The notes: generated by a model not told the origin, from the letters alone. A stretch of DNA of 43,132 bases from Acidimicrobiia bacterium (GCA_030431575.1 JAUIIS010000008.1:1-43132), one strand, 5' to 3'. Shown: positions 1 through 9,016, counted from the stretch's first letter. Translations and numbers: made by a program.

Positions 1-739
1 CATCGAGTGTGTAGCTCACTTCGACAGAGACCTCCGAGGTTTGCCCCCAGAGGGACTCGTTTATGCGGAATCGGGCGTCATCTGTTTCGCCGTCTTCAAG
101 CAGGTCGTCTCCGTGCAGGCTGGTGTGTGTCTCGAGGGGGTAGTAGATGTCCATCCCTTCAGGGTCGACGACGCGGACCTGTACGCCTTCTACTCGTGGT
201 GCGAGGCCGGTGAGGGAGATGCCGACCCAGCCGTTGTCGGATTCGGTCACCGCAACCGTGTCGGTCAGCACCTGGAATGGGTCGCCGTTGAAGGGCACCA
301 CGGGCACCTTGACCGAAGCTGTTCCGGTAAGGGCTTTGCCATCCTCGGTCCAGGTTGCTGTGAGCTCCAAACCAAGATTGGCTTTGCGTTCGAAACCAGC
401 CGGGACCGTGACGCTGAAGGCCACGTAATCGGTTTCCTTCTTGTCCATGTCATACCCGTTGTAGGGGCCGGAGTGGTCAACCGTGTTGGCGGGATAGGTC
501 ACCGACCCATCTTCCAAGGTGGCAGTGAAACGCACGTCATCCACCGAGTTCTTGGCTCGGATGGAAACCGTGAGCCAGGCCGTGTCACCAGACACCACGG
601 CGGCAGTCTTGCCGGTGCGGATCTGGATTGATTTGTTGAGTTTCACCTGTTCGGGTGGGGTTTGCGCTGAGGCTGTAGGCACGAGCAGGGTGGCTGCCAA
701 CGCGAATACTGCGACGAGCATCGTGAGTCGCTTCATCAT
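1..739 (-). CDS. Secreted Ig-like/beta-sandwich repeat protein, 3' end off the window (partial)
   Basis: Not in the ORF track because it runs off the edge. Reverse complement from 739 reads MMKRLTMLVAVFALAATLLVPTASAQTPPEQVKLNKSIQIRTGKTAAVVSGDTAWLTVSIRAKNSVDDVRFTATLEDG..., a Sec signal peptide then a domain resembling the C-terminal half of the 1068-2627 product (SGDTAW.../AGDTAW..., YPxNTxxxSGP). ATGA overlap with the upstream gene. Confidence 0.8.
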   Translation of the reverse strand, partial: MMKRLTMLVAVFALAATLLVPTASAQTPPEQVKLNKSIQIRTGKTAAVVSGDTAWLTVSIRAKNSVDDVRFTATLEDGSVTYPANTVDHSGPYNGYDMDKKETDYVAFSVTVPAGFERKANLGLELTATWTEDGKALTGTASVKVPVVPFNGDPFQVLTDTVAVTESDNGWVGISLTGLAPRVEGVQVRVVDPEGMDIYYPLETHTSLHGDDLLEDGETDDARFRINESLWGQTSEVSVEVSYTLD

Positions 740-1068
740 GCTCCGACCTCTTCTTCGGCTTCGTCAACTACTGGGCAGAGCCCATCGACTCCCGCCGCTA
801 CCGAGTCTCGAAGCGTTTCGTCGTCTTCGAGCATGTCGGTGAAGATCTTGTGATCTTCTGCACTGACGCCAAAGCGAGCCCTTGTTTCCTCTCGCTTGGC
901 GTCGATCTCGTCGCTGGAAGCGAAGGCAAAGCGGGCCACGTCGCACTGCCATTTCGTTTCGAACTCGACCATGGTCTCGACCGGTGCGGTCAGCTCGGCA
1001 CCTCCGCACGCGGGGAGCACCAAGGCAAACCCGGCGCCGGCTAGAAGGGCATGGGGGAAACGGCGCAT
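736..1068 (-). CDS. Small lipoprotein-like protein (paralogue of 2751-3236 product)
   Basis: 110 aa, signal peptide with LPACGG lipobox. MVEFETKWQCDVARFAF...EETRARFGV parallels MVEFEAIWQCDLARYAV...TERRAQFGV of the second lipoprotein. TAATG and ATGA overlaps with neighbours. Confidence 0.75.
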   Translation of the reverse strand: MRRFPHALLAGAGFALVLPACGGAELTAPVETMVEFETKWQCDVARFAFASSDEIDAKREETRARFGVSAEDHKIFTDMLEDDETLRDSVAAGVDGLCPVVDEAEEEVGA

Positions 1069-2627
1069 TAGTTGCCTCCTTTGTTGGTCACGAAGAGTTC
1101 GTGTTTGACGGTTTCGCGCTGGCCGTTGCGGTCATAAGAGGACTCGAGGATCAGTTGTGCTTCCGATGGGATGGAGTCTTCGACGAAGAAGCGGGCCACA
1201 TCGGTCTCGCCTTTCACCAGCACGTCGTCGTTCTCGAGGCTGGTGAAGGCATCTCGTGGGTAGACAACGGTGGCATCGTCTGCGTCGATGACCCGCAGTT
1301 GGAAGTCGGACAGGATCGGGGCTTGGCCGAGGTAGGACACCGATATCCATCCGTCCACGACAGAGGTCTTCGTCGTGATGACGTTGAGGGCATCGCCGGT
1401 GAATGCTGTGGTGGGGACCTTGACGGTCACGTCGGCGACGTGTTCTTCGCCGAGCGCCGTCCATGTCACATGTGCGGTGAGCTTGGTGCCCGAGGTCATA
1501 TCTTCGGGGACATTGAGTCGAATGGCCGTGTAGTCGCTGGTGCCGAGCGTTAGGTCAGCAGCCACTGAGGGTCCGGAGTATTTCTCGGTGTTGGTTGGGT
1601 AGAGCACCTCGATGCCGTCGGTGTCGCGCAGCGTCACTCGTAGGTCCGTGACGTCTGCCAGCGCTCGCCACGTCAGGCTGACCCATGCGGTGTCGCCTGC
1701 GACCAGCGTGGGCAATGTGTCGGTCACCAGCTCAAGGCTTGGCTTGTCTGCTGGTTTTGTTGTGGGCTCCGCAGTGGGTTCGGGTGTGACAGTTGGTGCC
1801 GGGGTGGCTGTTGGCGCCATGGTTGCGGTCGGTGCCGGGACCGGTGTGGCTGTGGGGGCCGGGGTGGCTGTTGGCGCTGGCGTTGCCGTGGGCTCTGGCG
1901 CCGGCTCGGGGAGCACGCCAGCCTTGTCGAGGGCCAGCGTGGTGAGATTGCCCAGGAACACGGGGTCGCCGCTGCGGATGTATCCCTCGTCGCCGAGGAT
2001 GATTGCGTAGCCTTTGCCAAGCTGACGCCCGACAATGACGGCTCGTCCTTTGCTGTCGGTGGCCAGTACCTCAGAGCCAGAGCCAGAACCGAAATGGCCG
2101 TGTCGACCGATGCCCGTCACGCCCTTGATGAAGCCAAACGGTCCGTTTGAGAGCGGATTTTCTGAAGGGAAGTAGGCGTACTCGTCGGTTCGGCCAACGA
2201 GGGGCGAACCAAGTTGTTTGGCGGCACCTTGCCAATCGAAGTCGTCGTTGGTGGTGATCACCACGCCGCCGTCTCGTACCCATGACTCGATGTTGGCGAG
2301 TTCGTTGCGGCTCCACTGGGATTCGCTGATCCAACCTAGGTAGAGCACATCGATGCCTGCGAGATACCGGGCGTCGACGGTCCTGACGTCGTTGGTGATC
2401 GAGATTGTCGGCCCGTCAACGACGCCGTCTGGGCCGAAGTTCTTTTTGCTCAGCAACACCGAACGGTAGGCTGACATGTTGGAGCCCGATGAGATGTTGT
2501 ACTCGTAGCCGATCTTGCCAGCTCCAAAGACCACGGTGTCGGCCGCATTCGCAGTGCCAGGCGTAACGAGGATGCTGGCGAGTAGCGAAATGAGGAGGAG
2601 ACGAAACACACTGCGGTGCCTGGTCAT
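1068..2627 (-). CDS. Secreted protein: N-terminal GATase/ThuA-like domain, Thr/Pro-rich linker, C-terminal Ig-like domains
   Basis: The ORF starts at 2663 but the signal peptide MTRHRSVFRLLLISLLASILVTPGTANA starts at 2627. Linker PEPTATPAPTATPAPTATPVPAPTATMAPTATPAPTVTPEPTAEPTTKP. C-terminus paralogous to the 1-739 product. Confidence 0.75.
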   Translation of the reverse strand: MTRHRSVFRLLLISLLASILVTPGTANAADTVVFGAGKIGYEYNISSGSNMSAYRSVLLSKKNFGPDGVVDGPTISITNDVRTVDARYLAGIDVLYLGWISESQWSRNELANIESWVRDGGVVITTNDDFDWQGAAKQLGSPLVGRTDEYAYFPSENPLSNGPFGFIKGVTGIGRHGHFGSGSGSEVLATDSKGRAVIVGRQLGKGYAIILGDEGYIRSGDPVFLGNLTTLALDKAGVLPEPAPEPTATPAPTATPAPTATPVPAPTATMAPTATPAPTVTPEPTAEPTTKPADKPSLELVTDTLPTLVAGDTAWVSLTWRALADVTDLRVTLRDTDGIEVLYPTNTEKYSGPSVAADLTLGTSDYTAIRLNVPEDMTSGTKLTAHVTWTALGEEHVADVTVKVPTTAFTGDALNVITTKTSVVDGWISVSYLGQAPILSDFQLRVIDADDATVVYPRDAFTSLENDDVLVKGETDVARFFVEDSIPSEAQLILESSYDRNGQRETVKHELFVTNKGGN

Positions 2628-2750
2628 GAGTTCTTTCCTTTGTAACTTGGGACGTGGATCCATCGGTCGTTTGGGCAGGGTTTGACCCCGTTGGGGACTG
2701 GCACCCAGGCTTTTGGGGTCCGTGGCCTAGGTCGTTGGACCTGGTTTGCT

Positions 2751-3236
2751 TCAGAGCTGGACGGATTCGCCCGAATCAATGCAGCTGGCGGTTTGGTCGG
2801 CGACTGCTTGGCGCAGGGTTGCGTCGTTGCTGAGTTGGTCTTGGAACGCGGCATAGCTTTCGTCGGTCACGCCGAATTGGGCCCGGCGTTCGGTACGCAG
2901 GGCGTCGATGTCGCTGAGGTCGCTGACTGCATATCGGGCCAGGTCGCACTGCCAGATGGCCTCGAACTCCACCATCTTCTTCAGCTCTTGGTCTAGGAAG
3001 CCGAGATCCGGGGGTGGTGCAGGAGCTTCTTGGTTGGTGAAGTCCTCCACACTGGATGCACTCTTGCTCTCGACGGTGTCGCTTGCAGGGTTGGTGCCGT
3101 TGTCTTGGGTGACTGCTTCAGTTTGGTCGGTACTGACTGCTTCAGTACTTGTCGAACCGCTGGCGCACCCGCCGAGGATCGCTGCTGACAAAGCGGCTAC
3201 GGCCAGTGTTCGTTGGATGATTGGGGAGCGGGACAT
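2751..3236 (-). CDS. Lipoprotein (paralogue of 736-1068 product)
   Basis: MSRSPIIQRTLAVAALSAAILGGCASGS lipobox signal with an upstream purine-rich RBS (caaggagactt). The ORF-track start at 3380 overlaps the GT gene and is rejected. Confidence 0.75.
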   Translation of the reverse strand: MSRSPIIQRTLAVAALSAAILGGCASGSTSTEAVSTDQTEAVTQDNGTNPASDTVESKSASSVEDFTNQEAPAPPPDLGFLDQELKKMVEFEAIWQCDLARYAVSDLSDIDALRTERRAQFGVTDESYAAFQDQLSNDATLRQAVADQTASCIDSGESVQL

Positions 3237-3283
3237 GAAGTCTCCTTGGTGACTGGATAGGGGGTTCTTTGCGGGGATGTGAG

Positions 3284-4690
3284 TCATGCTGTGGCCGTGC
3301 GTTCGGTAAAGCCGCGGCGTTCCTGGGCCCCCCATTCGGTGCGTCCCTGGAGGAAGAGGCGTAGGCCCCAAAGCCGCCACACAATGGTCATGGGCCTAAA
3401 GATCAGTTGCTCGAACAACACGTGACCAACCATGCGTAGGCGGTCTCTGGTGTGGCGGTAGGTGCCGAAAGCGAGGTCGTCGAGGAGGAGAACGAGCAGC
3501 GAGGCGCCGATACCTACGAGGTAGACGAGCGCCACGGGCAGCAAGGACTCCCAGCCAATGACCCCCCATGCAAGTGCGATGGCGATGGCGACGATGCCAC
3601 AGGCCTCGATGATCGGGGCGAGCGCTTCGACAACGACGAAGTAGGGCAGGGCAAGCATGCCTGCTGAGCCGTACTTGGGCCGGCCGATCATGGCCCGGTG
3701 CCGAGACAAAACGTCGAGCAGGCCCCGGAACCATCGGTTGCGTTGCCTGGCCAGGGTCCGTAGCGACGTGGGTGCCTCGGTGTAGGCCACGGGGTCAGGC
3801 GTGAACTCGACGCGAGCGATCTTGCCCGTCTCGTAGCCGTGGCGCCGCAACCGGACAATGAGTTCCATGTCTTCGCCGATGGACTCGTGTTCGTATCCAC
3901 CGACATCAAGCAGCGATGACCGACGAAACAGCCCGAAAGCTCCGCTGATGATCAAGTTGCCACCCAGGGGGCCCCATGCAATTCGGCCGACGAGAAAGCT
4001 CCGTGCGTATTCTGCAGCCTGAGCACCGACCAGAAGCGAGCGCGGGGCGTGGAGTTCGCTGACTTGCCCGTTCTTCCACGACGCGTCGTTGGCGAGCCTG
4101 ATGGTTCCGCCCACGGCTACGGTTTCGTCGCTTGACAGGAAGGGCGAGACCAACTGTTGAAGTGCATCGGTGGCTACCAGGGTGTCTGCGTCGATGGCAC
4201 ACACCAAGTCACCGGACGCCACGTTGAGTGCAGTGTTGAGTGCGTCGGCCTTGCCGCCGTTGTGCTTGTCTACGACGATGAGGCGGGCATCCTCGGGGCT
4301 TCGATAGATCTCGGTGACGCGCTCGGTCGCTACAACGTGGCGATACACCGGACCCACCGGCGACAGTGCGAACCCCTCAACCAGCACATCAAGGGTGTCG
4401 TCGCTCGAGCCATCATTGACCACAACGATCTCCAGGTTCGGGTAGGTCAACGCCATGAGCCCGTTGACCGAATCCAAGATGCTGACTGATTCGTTGTAAG
4501 CGGGGACCAAGACGGTGATCTTTGGTGCAAGCGGCGACGAGAGCATGCGGCGCCAAAGCTGATGGCGGTCTCGGCTGCGAATGCGGCGGAGTTCCAGAGC
4601 GGCGCTGGCGTACAGCGCTAGTTGGCTGAGTGTCGAGACAACAACAATGCCAAACAGCAGCCAGAGCATCACGTCGAAGAACACGCTCAT
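3284..4690 (-). CDS. Family 2 processive glycosyltransferase, membrane-integrated (PgaC/NodC/BcsA-like fold)
   Basis: MSVFFDVMLWLLFG...; ITVLVPAYNES, NDGSSDDT, AIDADT (DxD), GED, RQRNRWFRG (QxxRW-like), flanking TM segments. Start at 4690 gives an ATGA overlap with the HEAT gene. Confidence 0.88.
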   Translation of the reverse strand: MSVFFDVMLWLLFGIVVVSTLSQLALYASAALELRRIRSRDRHQLWRRMLSSPLAPKITVLVPAYNESVSILDSVNGLMALTYPNLEIVVVNDGSSDDTLDVLVEGFALSPVGPVYRHVVATERVTEIYRSPEDARLIVVDKHNGGKADALNTALNVASGDLVCAIDADTLVATDALQQLVSPFLSSDETVAVGGTIRLANDASWKNGQVSELHAPRSLLVGAQAAEYARSFLVGRIAWGPLGGNLIISGAFGLFRRSSLLDVGGYEHESIGEDMELIVRLRRHGYETGKIARVEFTPDPVAYTEAPTSLRTLARQRNRWFRGLLDVLSRHRAMIGRPKYGSAGMLALPYFVVVEALAPIIEACGIVAIAIALAWGVIGWESLLPVALVYLVGIGASLLVLLLDDLAFGTYRHTRDRLRMVGHVLFEQLIFRPMTIVWRLWGLRLFLQGRTEWGAQERRGFTERTATA

Positions 4691-5769
4691 GCTGCAGCCT
4701 CCACACGCGTTCGGTGCTGGTTGCTCGTGGTGCGGTAGCGGGCTTCGGCGGTGGCCAAGACTTGTTGGGCCATGTCTGCGGCATAGGCGTCGTTGTCGTT
4801 GGCATAGACGCGCAGCGTCATCGTTCCCGCTGGCCCCATCTTTGTTAATGCCAAACCTGCGGCGCGCCGCACCTCCCACGATGGGTCTCGCAAAAGGCGG
4901 CCAACGTCGGCAGCCATGATCTCGGCGCCTCTGGACCCAACGGTGGTTGCTGCTGTTGCCCGCACTAGTGGCGCCTCGTCGTTGAGGAGCTCGCGAAAGA
5001 TCTCGGGCTCAAACAGCCAAGGGCCAAGCCCGCGTGTGGCGATCGCTCGCTCACGGGGGTCGGTTGCTTTGGTGTGCTTTGCGATGGCTTGCGTGAGGCG
5101 CGGGTCAGGAAAGTTCGCGGCGATCTCGAGGGCGTAGGCGGTGCCCACACTGTGCGGCTGACCTAAGTAGGCGCGCACAGCATCAACCACCCTGGTGTCG
5201 CCTTTGAGGAGCGCTTGTTGTGCTGCAAACCGGACCGCTTCAGATTCATCGTGGAGCATAGAAGTCAACGTCGGTGCAAGTTCGCTGGCATCGTCTTGTT
5301 CTAGAGACTCCGCGGCCCGTGCCCGCACAAGCGCCCGCTTGTCGCTCAAGAGCAACCACCGGCCAGGGTCGCCAGGGGGCAGGAGGCTGGCCAGAGCCGC
5401 ACCTTGGGCTCGCCGGCGCCAACTGCGGCTGTTGAGCCGACGTCGGATGTCGCGTGTCAACCCAGCGGTGCTGACAAGTTGACGGAGCCGCTCATCAGCA
5501 TCGCCTCCGAGATCGGTGGCTAGGCGTTGCACGAGGTCAAAGACGGCGCCGTGGGGCATGTCTGCGAGTCGTCCCGCAGCCTCTGCTGCCTGGACCTCGG
5601 ACTGGAACATGACCGTGGCCAGGTCTGTTTCGATGCGGTCGCGGCGCGCCTCGCGTCGGTGTCGCAACATATCGTTGACAACGCCCGCGGTGAGATAGCC
5701 GGCGGCCACCACACCCACAAGGATGAGCACGGTGGACAGCTCGACCAGAGGTAGCGCGGGGGGAGTCAC
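4687..5769 (-). CDS. Membrane-anchored HEAT-repeat protein
   Basis: N-terminal TM (LSTVLILVGVVAAGYLTAGVV), then repeated alpha-helical units (EAVRFAAQQALLKGD, PLVRATAATTVGSRG, WEVRRAAGLALTKMG). ATGA overlaps at both ends. Confidence 0.8.
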   Translation of the reverse strand: MTPPALPLVELSTVLILVGVVAAGYLTAGVVNDMLRHRREARRDRIETDLATVMFQSEVQAAEAAGRLADMPHGAVFDLVQRLATDLGGDADERLRQLVSTAGLTRDIRRRLNSRSWRRRAQGAALASLLPPGDPGRWLLLSDKRALVRARAAESLEQDDASELAPTLTSMLHDESEAVRFAAQQALLKGDTRVVDAVRAYLGQPHSVGTAYALEIAANFPDPRLTQAIAKHTKATDPRERAIATRGLGPWLFEPEIFRELLNDEAPLVRATAATTVGSRGAEIMAADVGRLLRDPSWEVRRAAGLALTKMGPAGTMTLRVYANDNDAYAADMAQQVLATAEARYRTTSNQHRTRVEAAA

Positions 5770-7778
5770 CGTTCGTTCTCCAACAGCCTGTGGACCCGGT
5801 GCATCAGCAGCGTTGCCGAGAATGGCTTGCGGATAACATCGGAAATGCCTAGCTCGAGCGCAACCTTCAGGTCGGACTCTGATGACCGCGAGGTCATAAG
5901 CAGCACATTGAGCTGGGCCATCACACCCGAAGCTCTCAGCTGACGCAACATGGACAGTCCATCGATACCGGGGGCGTCGAGGTCGAGCAGGAGTAGTTTA
6001 GGGATCGAGGCGTCGGTGCCGTTGACGAGCGTTGCCAGGGCTTGTCGCCCATCATTCTCGTGCACCGCGCGCAAGCCTGCGTTGGCGAGACCAGCGGTCA
6101 GTACTTTGCCGAGCACAGGGTCGGCATCCACGACCATCGCGTCTGGCGCGTTTTCTTCTGCAGGGCGCCACGTGGTGCTGGCCACTGAAGGACCCTGGTG
6201 GCGATATGCGAGGTCTGCAGCGCTGTCGGCCGCTGCAGCCAGCTCGTCGCCCGAGCGTCCGTCGGTCGGGAACATTGATACCCCAACTCGGGCTGCACCG
6301 TCTTCTAGGTCGAGCCGCCCCATGAGCGACCGCATGCGGTTGGTTGCTACCGAGCGCGAAACCTTGTCGAGGGCAATCACCAGGTCATCTGTGCGACGTA
6401 TACCAATAATGTCGCCGCGACGGAACTCGTGGGCTAGCAAGCGCTTGATGCGGGTGAGCTCGTCGTCGCTGATTGCTCCGTTGGGACGAATGGTGGCTAC
6501 TGCCACGTGACTGCCGCTGCGGTGTGCCGCCACAAGGGTGCGATCGATCAGGACGCGTGCGGCTTCCCAGCTCAGAACCGAGGTTGTTGATGTGTCTTGT
6601 TCGGCTGCGTCTGCGGCTGCTTTTGCCAGCAGCGAGTGCAGCCGCGTGGTCAACGCATCGTCTACCTCCTCGACGGCAAAGATGTCGAGGCGCGTGGCTT
6701 GGAGCCACTGTGACCGGTCGTGACGGTGCTGCCAGATGATGGGTGTACGCCGAAGTGCAGGTGTGGCACGAATAAGCCGTGACAGCTCGAACACCACCTT
6801 GGCGGCGACGTTAGGGCCAAAGACAACTGCGCACTGTTGGCTCTTGAGAACAGACTGCAGCTCTTCGGGGCCAGGGACCTTGGTGATGTCGAATCCATGC
6901 GTTGCAAGTTTGGCTGCCGCTTCTGGTGCGTTGCCGCAAATGAATGCGGTGAGCTGTGCCTCTTTGGTGATGACGGCTCGTTTGAGCTCGGCCGCGACTA
7001 CGTCGGGGGCGGTGCCCAACGGCAACATCGTTGTGCTGTAAGAAGCCAGCGTGCGCAGCGTGCTGGAGTCTTCGCTGGTGAACAGCATGACTACAGGCGC
7101 AGTCCACTCTTCACCGATGGCGCGCAGTAGCGTCTCGTCAGCGTCGGCCAGGTCGCCTTCGATGGCGACAACAATGGCGCACGGCTCTCCGGGGCATTCT
7201 GGGAGCGTGTTCGGGCTGTGGACCACGAGGTGGCCGCGGGTTTGAATGATCCAGCAGGCGGCGTCCAAGGCTGGACTTGGAGGGCCAATCACCACCACAG
7301 GGTCGGCGATGGCATCAAGTGACTCGTGTTGCGCGATTGCGCTTGTAAGCAGTGTTCGGAGATCTTCGGTGATCCCTGCGAGGTGGACGGCAAGGGTCGC
7401 GTCTGCTTCGTGGTGATTGTTGGCAACGGTCTTGGTTATTTGGCGCGCAAGCTGAGCGAGGTTTGGGAGTTCCAGCTGGCCAAACAGAACAGCAAGATGT
7501 TGAGCGGCTTCGGACGCGGCACTCGACTCTGCGTCCGTGAGGGCACGGTCGAAGAGGTAGTGGGCGCAGAGCTCCACTTCGGCGAGTGCGCCCTCCGCAT
7601 GTTCGCGGATTCGTCCCCAGATTCTCGAGGTCAGAAGCGGGTCCGCTTCGGTACTCGACTGGTTAACTGTATGGCTGTTTTTGGTTGGGACGAGTTCCGC
7701 CGTTGCCGTGGCGTCGCTCATGGCCAAGCAATCGGCATACAGCCTGCATTGTTGAGCCGTTTGAACCAAAACTGGCAT
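5766..7778 (-). CDS. Multidomain signalling protein: HPt-like, pseudo-receiver, degenerate GGDEF, C-terminal receiver domain
   Basis: C-terminal REC: LLLLDLDAPGIDG, LLMTS, IRKPFS. GGDEF-like fold RRGDIIGIR-RTDDL...GVSMFPTDGRSGDELAAAADSA. Start uncertain (7778 or 7721); the ORF-track start at 8009 overlaps the divergent gene. Confidence 0.75.
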   Translation of the reverse strand: MPVLVQTAQQCRLYADCLAMSDATATAELVPTKNSHTVNQSSTEADPLLTSRIWGRIREHAEGALAEVELCAHYLFDRALTDAESSAASEAAQHLAVLFGQLELPNLAQLARQITKTVANNHHEADATLAVHLAGITEDLRTLLTSAIAQHESLDAIADPVVVIGPPSPALDAACWIIQTRGHLVVHSPNTLPECPGEPCAIVVAIEGDLADADETLLRAIGEEWTAPVVMLFTSEDSSTLRTLASYSTTMLPLGTAPDVVAAELKRAVITKEAQLTAFICGNAPEAAAKLATHGFDITKVPGPEELQSVLKSQQCAVVFGPNVAAKVVFELSRLIRATPALRRTPIIWQHRHDRSQWLQATRLDIFAVEEVDDALTTRLHSLLAKAAADAAEQDTSTTSVLSWEAARVLIDRTLVAAHRSGSHVAVATIRPNGAISDDELTRIKRLLAHEFRRGDIIGIRRTDDLVIALDKVSRSVATNRMRSLMGRLDLEDGAARVGVSMFPTDGRSGDELAAAADSAADLAYRHQGPSVASTTWRPAEENAPDAMVVDADPVLGKVLTAGLANAGLRAVHENDGRQALATLVNGTDASIPKLLLLDLDAPGIDGLSMLRQLRASGVMAQLNVLLMTSRSSESDLKVALELGISDVIRKPFSATLLMHRVHRLLENER

Positions 7779-7858
7779 GAGGTATGGCACATCACCGGAC
7801 GGCAACCCAGCGGTGGGCTCGAACGGGCTAGATACTGCGGTCGCAGTAGCCTGATGCA

Positions 7859-8992
7859 ATGCCGGTAAGCGACGAACCAGTGCGAGCGCCTGGGAATCGT
7901 CGTGGGTTGGTAGCAACCGCAGTTGTCTTCGGGGTAGCGGCGCTTTGGTTTGGGAGCGGGTTGGCGGCAGGGCCGGATCGCCAAACCCAGGCGTTGCCAA
8001 CGCCGGCACCCACGCCCACAGCGGTCAGCAATGACCCGGCATTTGTCGTCCGTACGCCAGTCCCTACACCGACGCCTACGCCAACCCCGCTTCGGGCGCC
8101 TCAGATCAGTCGGCAAGACCGCGAAGCATCGGTGGCTTGGGCAGTCCTGGGTCTAGCTGGAGATGATGTCCGCGTCGCCTATGAGAGCACCAGCGGCATG
8201 ACCGTGCTGGTTGCCGAAGAAGAGGACGTGGGTCTGGTGGTGCAAAGGGTGGCCTTGTTCGACGAACCCGTTCAGCTCAGCCGCCAGGCCCGGAGCTTCG
8301 GTTTTGGCGCCGCCGACCTTGGGGCGCTAACCAGGCAAGAGACGGGCGCGGTAGTGGCTACGACTACGGACCCCACTCGCCTTGTGGTAGTCAGCCCAAA
8401 TGACGCCGTCTTGACCACAGCGAGTGCGACCGAACCGGGCACTATCGTGGCATCGGTGCCCGAAGGCGCGGTGGCCGTGGCCCTCGACGGCTGGGGGATT
8501 GCGTTCGACGACGACCAACGGACAACGATTATTGGGCTCGAAGGGGCCACCGATGTTGCTGGCCTGGTTCTGGATGCCATTGATAACAGCCTGCTGGTTT
8601 CGCCCTGCGCCGGGTGCGCGCACCTCATAGCTGGTCGCGAGGGAACAGCCACTGAGGTTCTTGCCCCGGACGGTTGGGTGCTGCCCGACGCGCGCTACCA
8701 ACTGTCGCCCAGCCTGAAGCACATTGTTCGAATCCTCCCCGATGGATCGGCCAGCATGCTTGAAATCGCCACTGGTACGACGTTCTGGGTGGCAGACAAG
8801 GGTCTGGGCGTGGGGGCTTGGGATCCCGCTGGACGCTTCCTCGCGTGGCTAGACACAACAGACCGTCAGCCAGCGCTCAAGCTCATGCTTGTTGACCCGA
8901 ACAATTGGATCACCGTTGCCCTAGAAGACATCGCGGCCCCGCCACCTCGTGGACACGATGCTGAGATTGTTGTGCTTGGCCGTGGCCGCTAA
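7859..8992 (+). CDS. Membrane-anchored extracytoplasmic hypothetical protein, possibly beta-propeller-like
   Basis: N-terminal TM (GLVATAVVFGVAALWFGSG), Thr/Pro linker (TPVPTPTPTPTP), then repeating beta-rich segments. Divergent from the regulator. Confidence 0.65.
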   Translation: MPVSDEPVRAPGNRRGLVATAVVFGVAALWFGSGLAAGPDRQTQALPTPAPTPTAVSNDPAFVVRTPVPTPTPTPTPLRAPQISRQDREASVAWAVLGLAGDDVRVAYESTSGMTVLVAEEEDVGLVVQRVALFDEPVQLSRQARSFGFGAADLGALTRQETGAVVATTTDPTRLVVVSPNDAVLTTASATEPGTIVASVPEGAVAVALDGWGIAFDDDQRTTIIGLEGATDVAGLVLDAIDNSLLVSPCAGCAHLIAGREGTATEVLAPDGWVLPDARYQLSPSLKHIVRILPDGSASMLEIATGTTFWVADKGLGVGAWDPAGRFLAWLDTTDRQPALKLMLVDPNNWITVALEDIAAPPPRGHDAEIVVLGRGR

Positions 8993-9016
8993 GGGTGAGC
9001 CAGTCGTCGGCCGAAC

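Noticed and set aside
41-1553. Plus-strand ORFs 41-631 and 882-1553
   Set aside because: Antisense to signal-peptide-bearing secreted proteins of the minus-strand operon; no domain signatures.
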